Positions 1 through 7,947 of a stretch of 43,839 bases of DNA are shown piece after piece (position 1 is the first letter of the stretch; every line of letters starts with the position of its first letter). The stretch is from NCBI GenBank assembly GCA_015075445.1, contig JABTUJ010000051.1:1-43839 (forward strand). The letters run 5' to 3'. The DNA comes from Verrucomicrobiales bacterium. Lineage in GTDB: Bacteria > Verrucomicrobiota > Verrucomicrobiia > Limisphaerales > J093. The notes under the pieces are model-generated. The model was not told the DNA's origin and did no database searches. It was given only the letters and a program-made list of their open reading frames with translations. Both the position numbers and the translations under genes were made by a program.

Positions 1-236
1 TCAATGACGAATACCCCATCGCGCCGCCCTCCGAGCGCGGCACCGACGATCTGTTCGCTGTAGCCGTCCTCGTAGCCCGGTGCAGTATCCACCACGTTCA
101 AGCCGGCATCCAGAGCCCGCCGGAGCGTCGCAACCCTCGTCTCCAGCGGGACCGCCCGGTCGGCCCGATCGCCGATCCCAAGAATCGAGGCTTGGAATTC
201 CGTCCTGCCAAGAGGTCGGGTTGTCATGATTGTCAT
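1..236 (-). CDS. aldo/keto reductase, N-terminal part (runs off the left edge)
   Basis: This is the first ~78 codons of an NADPH-dependent aldo/keto reductase, and the rest lies beyond base 1. The translation begins MTIMTTRPLGRTEFQASILG, the usual first strand of the barrel. It continues with ATLRRALDAGLNVVDTAPGY, the conserved alpha1/beta2 segment ending in the DTA.GY block that carries the catalytic Asp and Tyr. Two in-frame ATGs (236 and 227) are possible and neither has a strong Shine-Dalgarno, so the start is uncertain. A second, decayed aldo/keto reductase lies just upstream at 549-737, so this may be one of two related copies. The substrate cannot be inferred. Confidence 0.8.
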   Translation of the reverse strand, partial: MTIMTTRPLGRTEFQASILGIGDRADRAVPLETRVATLRRALDAGLNVVDTAPGYEDGYSEQIVGAALGGRRDGVFVI

Positions 237-249
237 GATCGTGGACCAG

Positions 250-540
250 CTATTCGGTTGTCGGCGCCACCAGCGGCAAGTCCAGCCACGCCAGGCCCAC
301 GTCGCGGTTCATGTGGCTCTTGACCCCCGAGGGCACCTGCTCCGCCGCGTTGCCGTCGTAGAGGATCGCCAGGCGGCGACCCACCTGAACCGCCGACGGC
401 AGGCCGATGATGTGCCGGGACCAGGTGCAGTTGCTGGCGTCGAGGACCACGGCCTTCTGCGACGCGTCCCAGCGGCTGAGGTCGCTTGTCCAGTAAACCC
501 AGATCGCATCCGTGTACTCGAGACCGTCCCGGAGCCCCAC
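250..540 (-). pseudogene. C-terminal fragment of a GH43-like glycosidase-related protein
   Basis: The reading frame gives about 96 residues with the blocks SDLSRWDASQKAVVLD, SRHIIGLPSAVQVGRRLAIL and HMNRDVGLAWLDLPL. As I recall, these are the last blade of a five-bladed beta-propeller family annotated as glycosidase-related proteins. The family is normally several hundred residues long. Here there is no signal peptide, no N-terminal blades and no plausible start, and immediately upstream the DNA switches to another family (aldo/keto reductase, different frame). I therefore read it as a 3' remnant. Its stop at 250 lies just before the start of the aldo/keto reductase at 236, so the two may once have been adjacent in an operon. 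Confidence 0.65.
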
Positions 541-548
541 GTGGTTGT

Positions 549-737
549 CAGATCCGCCCGCGCCAGTTCAACCTCCACCGCGGCCAGGTTCTCCTGCAGA
601 TACGACCGTCGCTTCGTCCCCGGGATGGGCACGATGTCGTTGCCTTGGGCCAGGACCCACATTCTGGACATCCCCATGCAGCCGAGGCCAAGCACGGAAA
701 CCATCGGGCCGTGCTTTCCAAGTGCTCGTTTGTTCAT
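549..737 (-). pseudogene. aldo/keto reductase with its middle deleted
   Basis: About 63 residues. They start with ATG and MNKRALGKHGPMVSVLGLGC, the N-terminal strand of the 'LGLGCMGMS' aldo/keto reductase subfamily. They pass directly, in frame, into WVLAQGNDIVPIPGTKRRSY and ENLAAVEVELARADL, which in family members sit near the C-terminus, in the segment binding the NADPH phosphate. Roughly 230-250 residues with the catalytic tetrad are missing. The frame then runs into DNA belonging to the GH43-like fragment. The product cannot be a functional reductase. The clean in-frame join of both ends is unusual and is seen again in other remnants in this window. Confidence 0.7.
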
Positions 738-1014
738 CGGTTCTGCCTTTCGAGGGTCGGCGGGTGCGAACGGCACCAGCCAACGCCACGCTTCCGGAGG
801 AGGCTGCAGTTGGCCCGTGCAAACCACCGCAGTTGCCACGGAGACCATGTCGCGTGGGGCCTCCGCAGGCAACGGGAGATGCTGGCAACAGCCACTGGCC
901 TGGAGCACACCAGGGATCAATGCCCGCCCGCGACCGTGTAGCCCTCCCGACGAGAATCAGAACACGAAGGCAGAGCGTTTGTCGTGGCGGCGAACGCGGA
1001 GGTGGGAGTGCCCC

Positions 1015-1513
1015 CCATGATCAGTTCATTGACCGCATCGAGGAACTCGACGAGCCGGTCAAGCTGGTGGACCCCAAAACCACCGTCCTCGTCCGCGATA
1101 CCTCGCCTTCCTACCGCGACAGCCGCCTGTTCCTGGAAGCGCTGCTGCGACAAAGCGTGCCGCCGGACGCCCGCCTGACCCTCGGCCATCGCAGCGCAAT
1201 GGACGTGGTGCCGTACCAACTCGACCCGGTCCGCCTCGCGCTCCAGCAACCGCGACAGCGCATCCTGATCGCCGATGCGGTCGGTCTCGGGAAGACCATC
1301 GAATGCGGCATTCTGCTCACCGAACTGCTCGCCTCCCGGTCCGATTCCCTCAACACCCTGCCCGGCGGGCCGGTCGAGCGGGAGATCGTCTGGCACGCGC
1401 CGTTCACCAAGTGCGACCGGGAGGCGGATTACGCCGCGGTGTGGCGGAAACTGAACGAGAAGGAGCCGACTTCAACAGAAGGCAACGAAGGAAACGAGGA
1501 CGAGGAGCACTGA
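1015..1513 (+). pseudogene. SNF2-type helicase remnant (motif I region)
   Basis: The plus-strand translation reads HDQFIDRIEELDEPVKLVDP at about 1018 and continues to VVPYQLDPVRLALQQPRQRI followed by DAVGLGKTIECGILLTELL. This is the Q-motif-like entry and Walker A (GLGKT) of SNF2/HepA-type ATPases, a type common in phage-defence loci. After motif I the expected motif Ia ('RILVV') is absent. The frame jumps to unrelated-looking sequence ending in an acidic tail at 1513. No motifs II-VI are present and there is no convincing start codon. It is a fragment of a protein normally near 1000 residues. Which helicase subfamily it came from I cannot say. Confidence 0.6.
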
Positions 1514-1549
1514 CGGTGTCACCGTCCCTTCACCGGCCAGGAGCCAGGC

Positions 1550-2206
1550 GTGGCTCGTCAGGCGGCCGTTGACACGGCGGACTTCGCCGCAGCGGTCGAA
1601 CGGGACAGCACCCGGCGACACTTCGTGGTCATCACGGACGCGGCCGAGATGGAGAAGCTCCTCGCCGCGCCGTTGGCGCAGTGGCGGGTCTTCCTAGAAG
1701 GTCCTGCTCACCACGTTCACGAAGAACCTGGCGGCGGACATTGCCGCCAACCTCCAAACGCTCTGCCCGCGCGAGGAATGGAACTCAAGAACTGGGCCAC
1801 GGGGCTGCTCCGGGGTCTGTCGTTCGACGATCTGGATGCCGGAATTGACGATGCCGAAGGCGTCCGCTCGCTGATCCACGGTGAGCCGCCGCTGTTGAAG
1901 GCCTGCCCGAACGAAGCCGCCGTGGCCGAAGCCATTTCAGCCCACCTCCAGCGGTTGATCGAGGTCGAACACGCGCGTCCTGAGGCGATCTGTGTTGTGG
2001 CAGGAACGCACCGCGAACTCGAGACGTACGAGAAGAAGCTCAAGCAGGTTGGTCTTGCCCTCCATCCCATGGAGACGGGCAGAGCGGAAGACTCGGGAGC
2101 GATGGGAGTCCGCCTCGCGACGGTGCACCGGGTGAAGGGGCTGGAGTTCGACCACGTGATCCTGGGCGGGCGGCTGGATGTTGCTCCTGGAGTCCGTGGC
2201 GCGTAG
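1550..2206 (+). pseudogene. UvrD/REP-type helicase remnant with frameshifts and deletions
   Basis: The first ~45 codons contain RRHFVVITDAAEMEKLLAAP followed by WRVFL, resembling the stretch before the ATP-binding motifs of UvrD-like helicases. From about 1701 to 1775 the homologous reading moves to another frame (VLLTTFTKNLAADIAANLQ, the motif Ia region). It then returns to the first frame with LKNWATGLLRGLSFDDLD and ends with motif V/VI-like TVHRVKGLEFDHVILGG near 2165. The Walker A segment and most of the middle are missing, and the C-terminus after motif V is replaced by unrelated sequence. Two compensating shifts plus deletions mark it as a decayed gene. It follows the SNF2 fragment in the same direction, so the two may come from one lost locus. 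Confidence 0.65.
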
Positions 2207-2416
2207 TCCGAGGTGCGTGGTCCGGTGCTGGATCTTGGTTGAGCTTCGAGCGACACGAAGCGGGCGAGGACAGAACCGGACCATGAGCATTTAGGAGGGC
2301 CGGTCGGGACGGGGTTGGGCTCTTGCAGTTTTCCGGCCTTCGTGATCGAGGGAACTGGCCCGCCGGAGGTGTACGGAAGCGGAGACCCACTGTTGAGGCC
2401 GCCTCGACCGGGCTAC

Positions 2417-2800
2417 CTACCGCAGAAGCTCCGCCTGGCAACGTGTCAGTCGCGGGCGGATGTGTTGGAGCCGAGCCTCGGTCAGCTCACCAAAGACACG
2501 CTGAATGTGCTCAGGGTCGACCAGACCGTGCCGCAGCATCGCCGTATCCGGACCCACGCCGTGGGCATAATAGCCGAACGTCTCGTGAAAGGGCGACTTT
2601 TCGCCGATGGAGCCGTCGATCAGGTCGGCCTTTTCAGGCGCGTCGAACGGGTAGGTATCTGCCTCCGCCGATGCCGTGAGTTCCGTCGGTGCATCCGGAA
2701 AGCTGCCGAGGATCGCCTGACTGCCAATGATGACAAGCCGCGGGGCGTCCGCGATGTTGCCGGCAGCCCGGATGGTGTGTTCGAGGTCAGCGCGTTTCAC
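2417..2800 (-). pseudogene. DUF6036-like nucleotidyltransferase-type protein, internally deleted
   Basis: Reading from GTG at 2800 gives VKRADLEHTIRAAGNIADAP, LVIIGSQAILGSFPDAP and PFHETFGYYAHGVGPDTA. I recognise this as the N-terminal half of a family of nucleotidyltransferase-like proteins (DUF6036) often found in two-gene modules resembling toxin-antitoxin systems. After 'PDTAML' the frame goes straight into RHGLVDPEHIQRVFGELTEA, which in homologues follows a further ~50 residues including the 'DLAVSK' segment. The deletion is in frame. The start overlaps the end of the upstream partner (2787) by 14 bases, as in intact modules. The protein is probably inactive. Confidence 0.6.
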
Positions 2801-3098
2801 GGTGGGCGCGGTAGATCTCCCAACGTTCTTGAGGCGACAGGATGCCGCAGAACGGGTCGCTCTGCCGCAAGCGTTGCCCCATTTCCGATTCATCCAGGAG
2901 CACCGCGCGCACCTCCTCCCACGGGCGCTCCAGGATCTCGCGCCATTCGTGAAACGCCGGCAGCGGCCGCTGTTCCAGCCATCGCTGACAGGTCGCCCGG
3001 GCCTTGTTTAGGCCGCTTCGGGCCGGATCACGGTTGATCTTGTCCACAATCGCTCTGGCCATGGCCAAGCTGCGCCGGTCGATCTGTTGATGCGTCAT
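2787..3098 (-). CDS. conserved small protein, partner of DUF6036-like gene
   Basis: 103 residues from ATG at 3098 (MTHQQIDRRSLAMARAIVDK), all-helical in appearance. It contains RWLEQRPLPAFHEWREILER and SDPFCGILSPQERWEIYRAH. This resembles a widespread family encoded just upstream of DUF6036-type nucleotidyltransferase-like genes. The family's biochemical role is not known to me, and the pairing suggests a toxin-antitoxin-like module. It looks intact here while its partner is internally deleted. I prefer the ATG at 3098 over upstream in-frame starts because homologues begin 'MTH.QID'. Confidence 0.6.
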   Translation of the reverse strand: MTHQQIDRRSLAMARAIVDKINRDPARSGLNKARATCQRWLEQRPLPAFHEWREILERPWEEVRAVLLDESEMGQRLRQSDPFCGILSPQERWEIYRAHRETR

Positions 3099-3234
3099 CA
3101 CGCCACAAACGAACGCAGACATACAAGGAAGGAGACCGGAATTCAAATGGGGACGTCAACCGGGCAGACCGCATGCCCCGTCAAGCCCTGTGGTACGACG
3201 ACTGAGGCGAGCGACCCAACGACTGCTCGTGGCT

Positions 3235-3951
3235 TCACCACACGAGCACGGTGAGGTGCTTGGGGCCGTGTGCGCCGAGGACGAGAATGCGTTCGATGTC
3301 GCCCGTGCGGCTGGGCCCGGTGATGAAGGAGATCATGCTCGGATACTGCTCGCCGTACTTCGCCTGGAGCCGGCGTAAGCCCTCCGGGAGATCCGGCACC
3401 AACTGCTCGCGCCGGGCCAGCACCACGTGGTGCGGCGGCAGGACAGAGAGCGCGCGTCCGCCGGCACTGGCACTGGTCACCAGGACACTGCCCGTCTGCG
3501 CCACGAGCAGGTCGCAGGCGGTGATGCCCACGTCGCACCGTTCGAGTTCCAGCGGGTCGTAGCCATCCTCCGTCCAGAGCACGGGCAGACCGAGGGACTC
3601 GGCCACCCGCGTCGTCAGAGGGTCTCGGTGCGAGGCCACGCGTTGCCAGCCCTGGGCATCTCGCAACGCTCCGAGCAGGGTGTCCGCGCCCGCGTCATGC
3701 TCCAACACGTGGAAGTCGGTGCGCAATTCCTTCGAGGCCGCGGCAAAGGCGGCGGCCAGTTCGTCGAAGCCCGCACCCACCCGCGGCAACCAGCGCGCGA
3801 AGCCACCGGCGGACGAGCCGGCGGGGCGGTCGCGGGAAACCGGTGCCGCCGCCGCCCGCGAGGTGGGCGGGGCGGCGTGCGCACCAGGTCGGGTGGCCGA
3901 GACCCGCAAAGCTTCGCGGATGCGGGCCAGGATTGCGTTTCGTTCACTCAT
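3235..3951 (-). CDS. lutC: LutC, lactate-utilisation LUD-domain protein
   Basis: 238 residues, the third subunit of the LutABC L-lactate-oxidising iron-sulfur complex, expected in the cytoplasm. The N-terminal helix MSERNAILARIREAL is typical of LutC/YkgG. The LUD (DUF162) fold follows, with DVGITACDLLVAQTGSVLVT and the conserved 'GPSRTGDIERILVLGAHGP' block near the C-terminus. Residues ~20-50 form an Ala/Pro/Arg-rich linker. The ATG lies eight bases inside the 3' end of lutB, so translation is probably coupled. It is the last gene of a run permease - 56-aa protein - lutA - lutB - lutC. No clear intrinsic terminator is visible after its stop at 3235. Confidence 0.92.
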   Translation of the reverse strand: MSERNAILARIREALRVSATRPGAHAAPPTSRAAAAPVSRDRPAGSSAGGFARWLPRVGAGFDELAAAFAAASKELRTDFHVLEHDAGADTLLGALRDAQGWQRVASHRDPLTTRVAESLGLPVLWTEDGYDPLELERCDVGITACDLLVAQTGSVLVTSASAGGRALSVLPPHHVVLARREQLVPDLPEGLRRLQAKYGEQYPSMISFITGPSRTGDIERILVLGAHGPKHLTVLVW

Positions 3952-5476
3952 GCGCCGTGCCTCCCTTCGTCGCTACGCCTGGGTCGTTCCTCGAGGATTC
4001 GTGACTCGTGACCCGTGGTCCCTGGTCCCTGGTCCCTGGTCTCCGGTCCCGTGGTCCCGTGCCCCCGTGGTCCGTCGTCCCTCGCCCCCTTTCCCGCCAC
4101 CAGGCTTTGAAGCTCTGCCCGGCCAGAGCCGGGGCCTCGCGCGATTGGGTCCAGACGTAGGCGGGATCGAGCTTCGTTCCCTTCACCAAACCGTGAAACC
4201 TCTGTCCCACGCGGCCCACCGCCAGCGAGAGCCGCCACAGCCAGGGCGTGTTGACCAGCAGCGCGAAACCGCGGAAGGCGAGCTTCTCCCACCACACGGG
4301 CTTCGCGGCCCGCGCCGTCCGGCGATGCTGCAACAGGTGATGGTGGAGGTCGATCTTGACCGGACACACCTCGGAGCAGGCGCCGCACAGCGATGACGCG
4401 AACGGCAGATGCTTCCACTCCTGCAGCCCGCGCAGATGGGGCGTGATGACCGAGCCGATGGGGCCGGGATAGGTGGTGCCGTAGGTCTGGCCGCCGACGT
4501 TGCGGAAGATGGGACAGACGTTGAGGCACGCCCCGCACCGGATGCAGTGCAGCGCGTCACGCTGTTCGGCGTCGGCCAGCAGCGCCGTGCGCTGGTTGTC
4601 GAGCAACACCACGTGGAAGGCTTCGGGTCCGTCGGCTTCCCCAGGCTGGCGCGGGCCGCCGTACAGGGTGTTGTAGCCGGAGAGGAGTTGGCCTGCCCCG
4701 GCCGTCGCCAGCATGGGAAGGAACAGGGCCAGGTCGGCGAGAGTGGGCACGATCTTCTCGATCCCCACCAGCGTGATCATGGTCTTGGGCAGGGCGGCCG
4801 TCAGACGGGCGTTGCCCTCGTTCTCGGTGACCGAGATCATGCCGGTCTCGGCGACGGCGAAGTTGGCGCCGGTGATGCCGACGTCGGCCGCGACGTACTC
4901 CTGCCGCAGGACCCGGCTCGCCACCATGGTGAGGACCTCGGGGTTGTCCGAGGGGGCATCGCCCAGCTTGCGGTCAAAGAGGTCCTTGATCTCGCCCCGG
5001 GTGAGGTGCATCGCGGGAAAGACGATGTGGTAGGGGGCCTCGTCCCGAAGCTGCACGATGAACTCGCCGAGGTCGGATTCCACCACCTTGAACCCGGCCT
5101 GCTCGAGGGCTTGGTTCAGGTGGATTTCCTCGGCGGTCATGGCCTTGGACTTCACGATCCGCCGAGCCTGGCGGTCGCGGCAGATGCCGACAATGATCTG
5201 GCGCGCCTGTTCGGCCGTAGAGGCCCAGTGGACCTTCGTGCCCCGCGCCTCGATTCGCGCGACAAACTGCTCCAGGTAACGGTCCAGGTGGTTGATCGCC
5301 TCGAACTTGATGTCGGCCGCGACCTGCCGGGCGCCTTCCCAATCCTGAAAGCGCGCCTTCATCTCGTCGCGCTTGACCTCGTACTTGCCCAGCGCGGTTT
5401 GGATGAGACTCCGGTGGCGCAGGTCGGCGGCGAGCGTCTTGGCAGCGGCCTTGAACTGGGTGGCAGGAGCGGTCAT
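3944..5476 (-). CDS. lutB: LutB, lactate-utilisation iron-sulfur protein
   Basis: 510 residues. LutB is the electron-transfer subunit of the LutABC complex, which converts L-lactate to pyruvate. The N-terminal two thirds is a LUD domain (EEIHLNQALEQAGFKVVESD, VGITGANFAVAETG). It is followed by a bacterial-ferredoxin-type pair of [4Fe-4S] motifs: CIRCGACLNVCP near residues 308-319 and CGACSEVCP near 363-371. The last ~45 residues are odd. They are Arg/Gly/Asp/Thr-rich and are encoded by a degenerate seven-base repeat (4001-4090), which looks like intergenic repeat DNA absorbed into the reading frame. Its stop overlaps lutC by eight bases. A 76-base gap separates it from lutA. Confidence 0.93.
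   Translation of the reverse strand: MTAPATQFKAAAKTLAADLRHRSLIQTALGKYEVKRDEMKARFQDWEGARQVAADIKFEAINHLDRYLEQFVARIEARGTKVHWASTAEQARQIIVGICRDRQARRIVKSKAMTAEEIHLNQALEQAGFKVVESDLGEFIVQLRDEAPYHIVFPAMHLTRGEIKDLFDRKLGDAPSDNPEVLTMVASRVLRQEYVAADVGITGANFAVAETGMISVTENEGNARLTAALPKTMITLVGIEKIVPTLADLALFLPMLATAGAGQLLSGYNTLYGGPRQPGEADGPEAFHVVLLDNQRTALLADAEQRDALHCIRCGACLNVCPIFRNVGGQTYGTTYPGPIGSVITPHLRGLQEWKHLPFASSLCGACSEVCPVKIDLHHHLLQHRRTARAAKPVWWEKLAFRGFALLVNTPWLWRLSLAVGRVGQRFHGLVKGTKLDPAYVWTQSREAPALAGQSFKAWWRERGRGTTDHGGTGPRDRRPGTRDQGPRVTSHESSRNDPGVATKGGTAHE
4001..4090. repeat. degenerate heptanucleotide repeat inside the lutB 3' end
   Basis: On the plus strand, units of about seven bases recur: GTGACTC, GTGACCC, then GGTCCCT three times from 4017, then GGTCTCC, GGTCCCG and looser variants to about 4090. 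Because seven is not a multiple of three, three units give a 21-base, seven-residue repeat in the LutB tail. Such simple repeats normally sit between genes, so the original lutB stop may have been lost upstream of this tract. Confidence 0.7.
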
Positions 5477-5552
5477 GGGGGAAGGAGGCGGGGTGACACG
5501 AAAGGGAAGCTTGGTATCGGGGGTTGGACGTCTGACCTCGGGGACCCCGGGC

Positions 5553-6266
5553 TTACGCGGCCACCAACACTTCCGCGAGGTGAACGGTCTTGAGCGGGAG
5601 TTTCTGCCGGTCGATCAGGCCTTGCACGTGCATCAGACAGCTCGAGTCGCAGGACACGATGTACTCGGCGCCGGTCGCGAGGGCCTCCGTGCATTTCACC
5701 TCGCCCATCGCGGTCGAGATCATCGGGAACTTGGCGGAGAAGGTGCCCCCGAAGCCGCAGCAGACGACCTGTTTCATCTCGATCAGCTCGAGGTCGCGTA
5801 CCCCGGCCAGGAGCTGGCGGGGGGCGCGGTGAATGTGCATCTCGCGCAGGCTGTGGCAGCCGTCGTGGTAGGTGACCTTGTGCGGGAACCGCGCGCCCAC
5901 GTCCGTCACGCCCAGCTTCTCGACCAGGAATTCGGCGAACTCGAAAACTCTCGGCGCGAGGGCCTGCGCCGCCGCTTCGTGCGGAGTGCCGGCCAGGAGT
6001 TCCGGATAGAACCGACGCAGCATCGCGCCACAGGAGCCGCTCGGGATGAGCACCGTCTCGGCGTCCCGCAGCTTCTCGAGCACCCGGACCGCGACGGGGC
6101 GCGCCTCGAGCCAGCAACCCGAGTTGAACGCCGGCTGCCCGCAGCAGTTGAGATCCTCGGCCACCTCGACCTGGTGCCCGAGTTGTTCGAGGATGCGCAC
6201 GGTCGCCACGGCCACCTGCGGGTACAGGGCATCCACGAAGCAGGGGACAAACAGCGTGAGCTTCAT
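5553..6266 (-). CDS. lutA: LutA, lactate-utilisation cysteine-rich protein
   Basis: 237 residues from ATG at 6266, preceded by AAAGGCGG as ribosome-binding site. It carries two copies of the cysteine-rich (CCG) domain found in LutA/GlpC/HdrB. The first has LFVPCFVDALYP, LNCCGQP and PSGSCGAM. The second has YHDGCHSLREM, VVCCGFGGTFS and SCDSSCLMH. These cysteines bind the [4Fe-4S] clusters. The length matches the family. Its ATG overlaps the stop of a 56-aa membrane protein (ATGA), which in turn overlaps the permease, so the three genes are translationally coupled. The substrate (L-lactate) is inferred from the complete lutABC set. Glycolate oxidase subunits share the domain but not this arrangement. 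Confidence 0.92.
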   Translation of the reverse strand: MKLTLFVPCFVDALYPQVAVATVRILEQLGHQVEVAEDLNCCGQPAFNSGCWLEARPVAVRVLEKLRDAETVLIPSGSCGAMLRRFYPELLAGTPHEAAAQALAPRVFEFAEFLVEKLGVTDVGARFPHKVTYHDGCHSLREMHIHRAPRQLLAGVRDLELIEMKQVVCCGFGGTFSAKFPMISTAMGEVKCTEALATGAEYIVSCDSSCLMHVQGLIDRQKLPLKTVHLAEVLVAA

Positions 6267-6433
6267 CGACCGCCTTTCATCCAGAAGGGCGCGCTGGCGA
6301 ACCACACCACCGTGGCGACGAGCATCGTCAGTTTCATCGGGCCTTCGCCCAGCACCTGGAGGGCGTGGAGCAGCGGTGGGGCGAGCGTGGCCACCAGGGC
6401 CAGCGGAGCGAGGACTTTGGCGGCGGCATTCAT
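6263..6433 (-). CDS. 56-aa two-helix membrane protein between permease and lutA
   Basis: A short gene overlapping its neighbours by ATGA at both ends (start 6433 against the permease stop at 6430, stop 6263 against lutA ATG at 6266). The translation begins MNAAAKVLAPLALVATLAPP and ends VVWFASAPFWMKGGR. It has two hydrophobic stretches (about residues 6-28 and 35-52) separated by a short GEGP turn. Double coupling and the two predicted helices argue for a real small integral membrane protein, perhaps an accessory subunit of the permease. Several secondary transporters have such small partners, but I know of no named family for this one. It would be missed by pipelines with a 60-codon cut-off. 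Confidence 0.75.
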   Translation of the reverse strand: MNAAAKVLAPLALVATLAPPLLHALQVLGEGPMKLTMLVATVVWFASAPFWMKGGR

Positions 6434-7818
6434 GGAGCGAGGGCGGCGGTTCGGTTCAGTTGCCGGGCGAAAACAATGTAAAGCGCCCCGCAGGCAAGCC
6501 AGGTCGGCAGGGGCAGGAAGAAGGAGTTCACGCCGTGCCGGCTATAGAAGTACATCGCCACGATCACCGGGATCGCCCAGGCCAGCAGAACCGCCACGTT
6601 GAAGCTCGTCCCCGTCCGCACGGCATACTCGGCCGGAATCCCGACGCGGCGCGCCAGGTAGTGATCCACCACGATCACGGCCCCCACCGGACACAGGATC
6701 GTGCCATAGATGCCCACGAAATCGAGCAGCTTCATCGCCACGGCCGGAAAGACGCTCGCCAGCGTGCACACGATGCCCGCAATCAGCGTGCCTGCCACCC
6801 GCGACATCTTCGGGAACATCCCCTGAAACGCCAGACCGGCACGGTAGATCGTCGGGTTCGCCGTGGTCCAGCCGGCGATGATCACACACAACAGGCCGGC
6901 CCACCCCACAGCGTCCCAGACCATCGGCCCGGGCGGCACGCCCCGCGTGGCGTCCGCACCCTTGTCGCGCACCCAGTACACCAGCAGCAGCGCGGCGCAG
7001 ATCCACGCCACGTAGTGACCCAGATACATGCCGGCCGCCGACGCCCACCCGTAGCTGGGTTTGCGCGCAAAGCGGAAGATGCTCAGATCGGACATCCCCA
7101 GGTTCATGGCCGCGTTGCAGAACCACGAAAAGCAGACCACGCCCCAGAAGCCGATCTTCGGCGTCGAACCCGCCGCCGGTTTCATCACGTCGAACAGATT
7201 GGCCGTGCCCAGTCGGGTCAGCATCACCATGCCGCACGCCACGAAAACCAGGAACATCCACGGCGCCGCTACGTGACCCACGCGCGCCACAAACCCGTAG
7301 CCGCGGACCGCCACGAACGTCATGGCCGCGCCGATCACCACACACACCAGCACCCAGACCACTCCCGTGGGCCAGGTGTCGCCGAACGAGGGCATCTGGA
7401 TGCGGTCGCCAAATGGCACGCCCACGGCCGTGGCCGAGACCGTCACCATCGCCCCGGCCAGGAAGCAGAACAGGACCCCGTTGAAGAAGTTGTAGAGAAT
7501 GACCAGTCGCCGGCCGGTGATGCGCTCGAGCTGGTAGTAGAGCGTCAGGCGACGTTGCGTGGCAATCTCCGCAGTGAGAAACCGCCAAGTCAGCACCGCG
7601 AGGAGGTTGCCCAGCAGGAGGCCGAAAATGAGATCGAAGGCGCTGGCGCCCCAGGCCACGAACAGCGGCCCGATCATGAATTCGGTCCCGGCCGTGTGTT
7701 CCCCGGCGTACATGCCCCAGAACGAGGAGGCACCCTTCTGCGCCGCGGGGGGCACGGGCTGACGTTCGAACTCGTCGCCCGCATGAGTTTGCGTTTCCGT
7801 CGGGACAGCTTCGGTCAT
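6430..7818 (-). CDS. NCS1-family permease (cytosine/purine/hydantoin type)
   Basis: 462 residues from ATG at 7818, with CGAAAGG upstream as ribosome-binding site. An in-frame upstream extension to 8007 is arginine-rich and runs into the repeat at 7948, so it is rejected. The sequence shows about 11-12 hydrophobic segments, the N-terminal FWGMYAGEHTAGTEFMIGPL loop and YQLERITGRR, consistent with nucleobase:cation symporter-1 (PF02133). NCS1 members import cytosine, purines, allantoin, hydantoin or thiamine with H+ or Na+. Here it is the first gene of the lut operon, where LctP/LldP-type lactate permeases would be expected. The substrate is therefore unresolved. Confidence 0.85.
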   Translation of the reverse strand: MTEAVPTETQTHAGDEFERQPVPPAAQKGASSFWGMYAGEHTAGTEFMIGPLFVAWGASAFDLIFGLLLGNLLAVLTWRFLTAEIATQRRLTLYYQLERITGRRLVILYNFFNGVLFCFLAGAMVTVSATAVGVPFGDRIQMPSFGDTWPTGVVWVLVCVVIGAAMTFVAVRGYGFVARVGHVAAPWMFLVFVACGMVMLTRLGTANLFDVMKPAAGSTPKIGFWGVVCFSWFCNAAMNLGMSDLSIFRFARKPSYGWASAAGMYLGHYVAWICAALLLVYWVRDKGADATRGVPPGPMVWDAVGWAGLLCVIIAGWTTANPTIYRAGLAFQGMFPKMSRVAGTLIAGIVCTLASVFPAVAMKLLDFVGIYGTILCPVGAVIVVDHYLARRVGIPAEYAVRTGTSFNVAVLLAWAIPVIVAMYFYSRHGVNSFFLPLPTWLACGALYIVFARQLNRTAALAP

Positions 7819-7947
7819 GATGGCGCCTTTCGCGATGGGGTGCCGGCCGGTCGGACGAGAGCCTAGGGAGGTTCGCAGCCAACCGCCAGCCCCGAGAATG
7901 CAAAAGCAAACCTTCGGACAGGCGTTAGCCCGGAAGTCCCATGCTCG

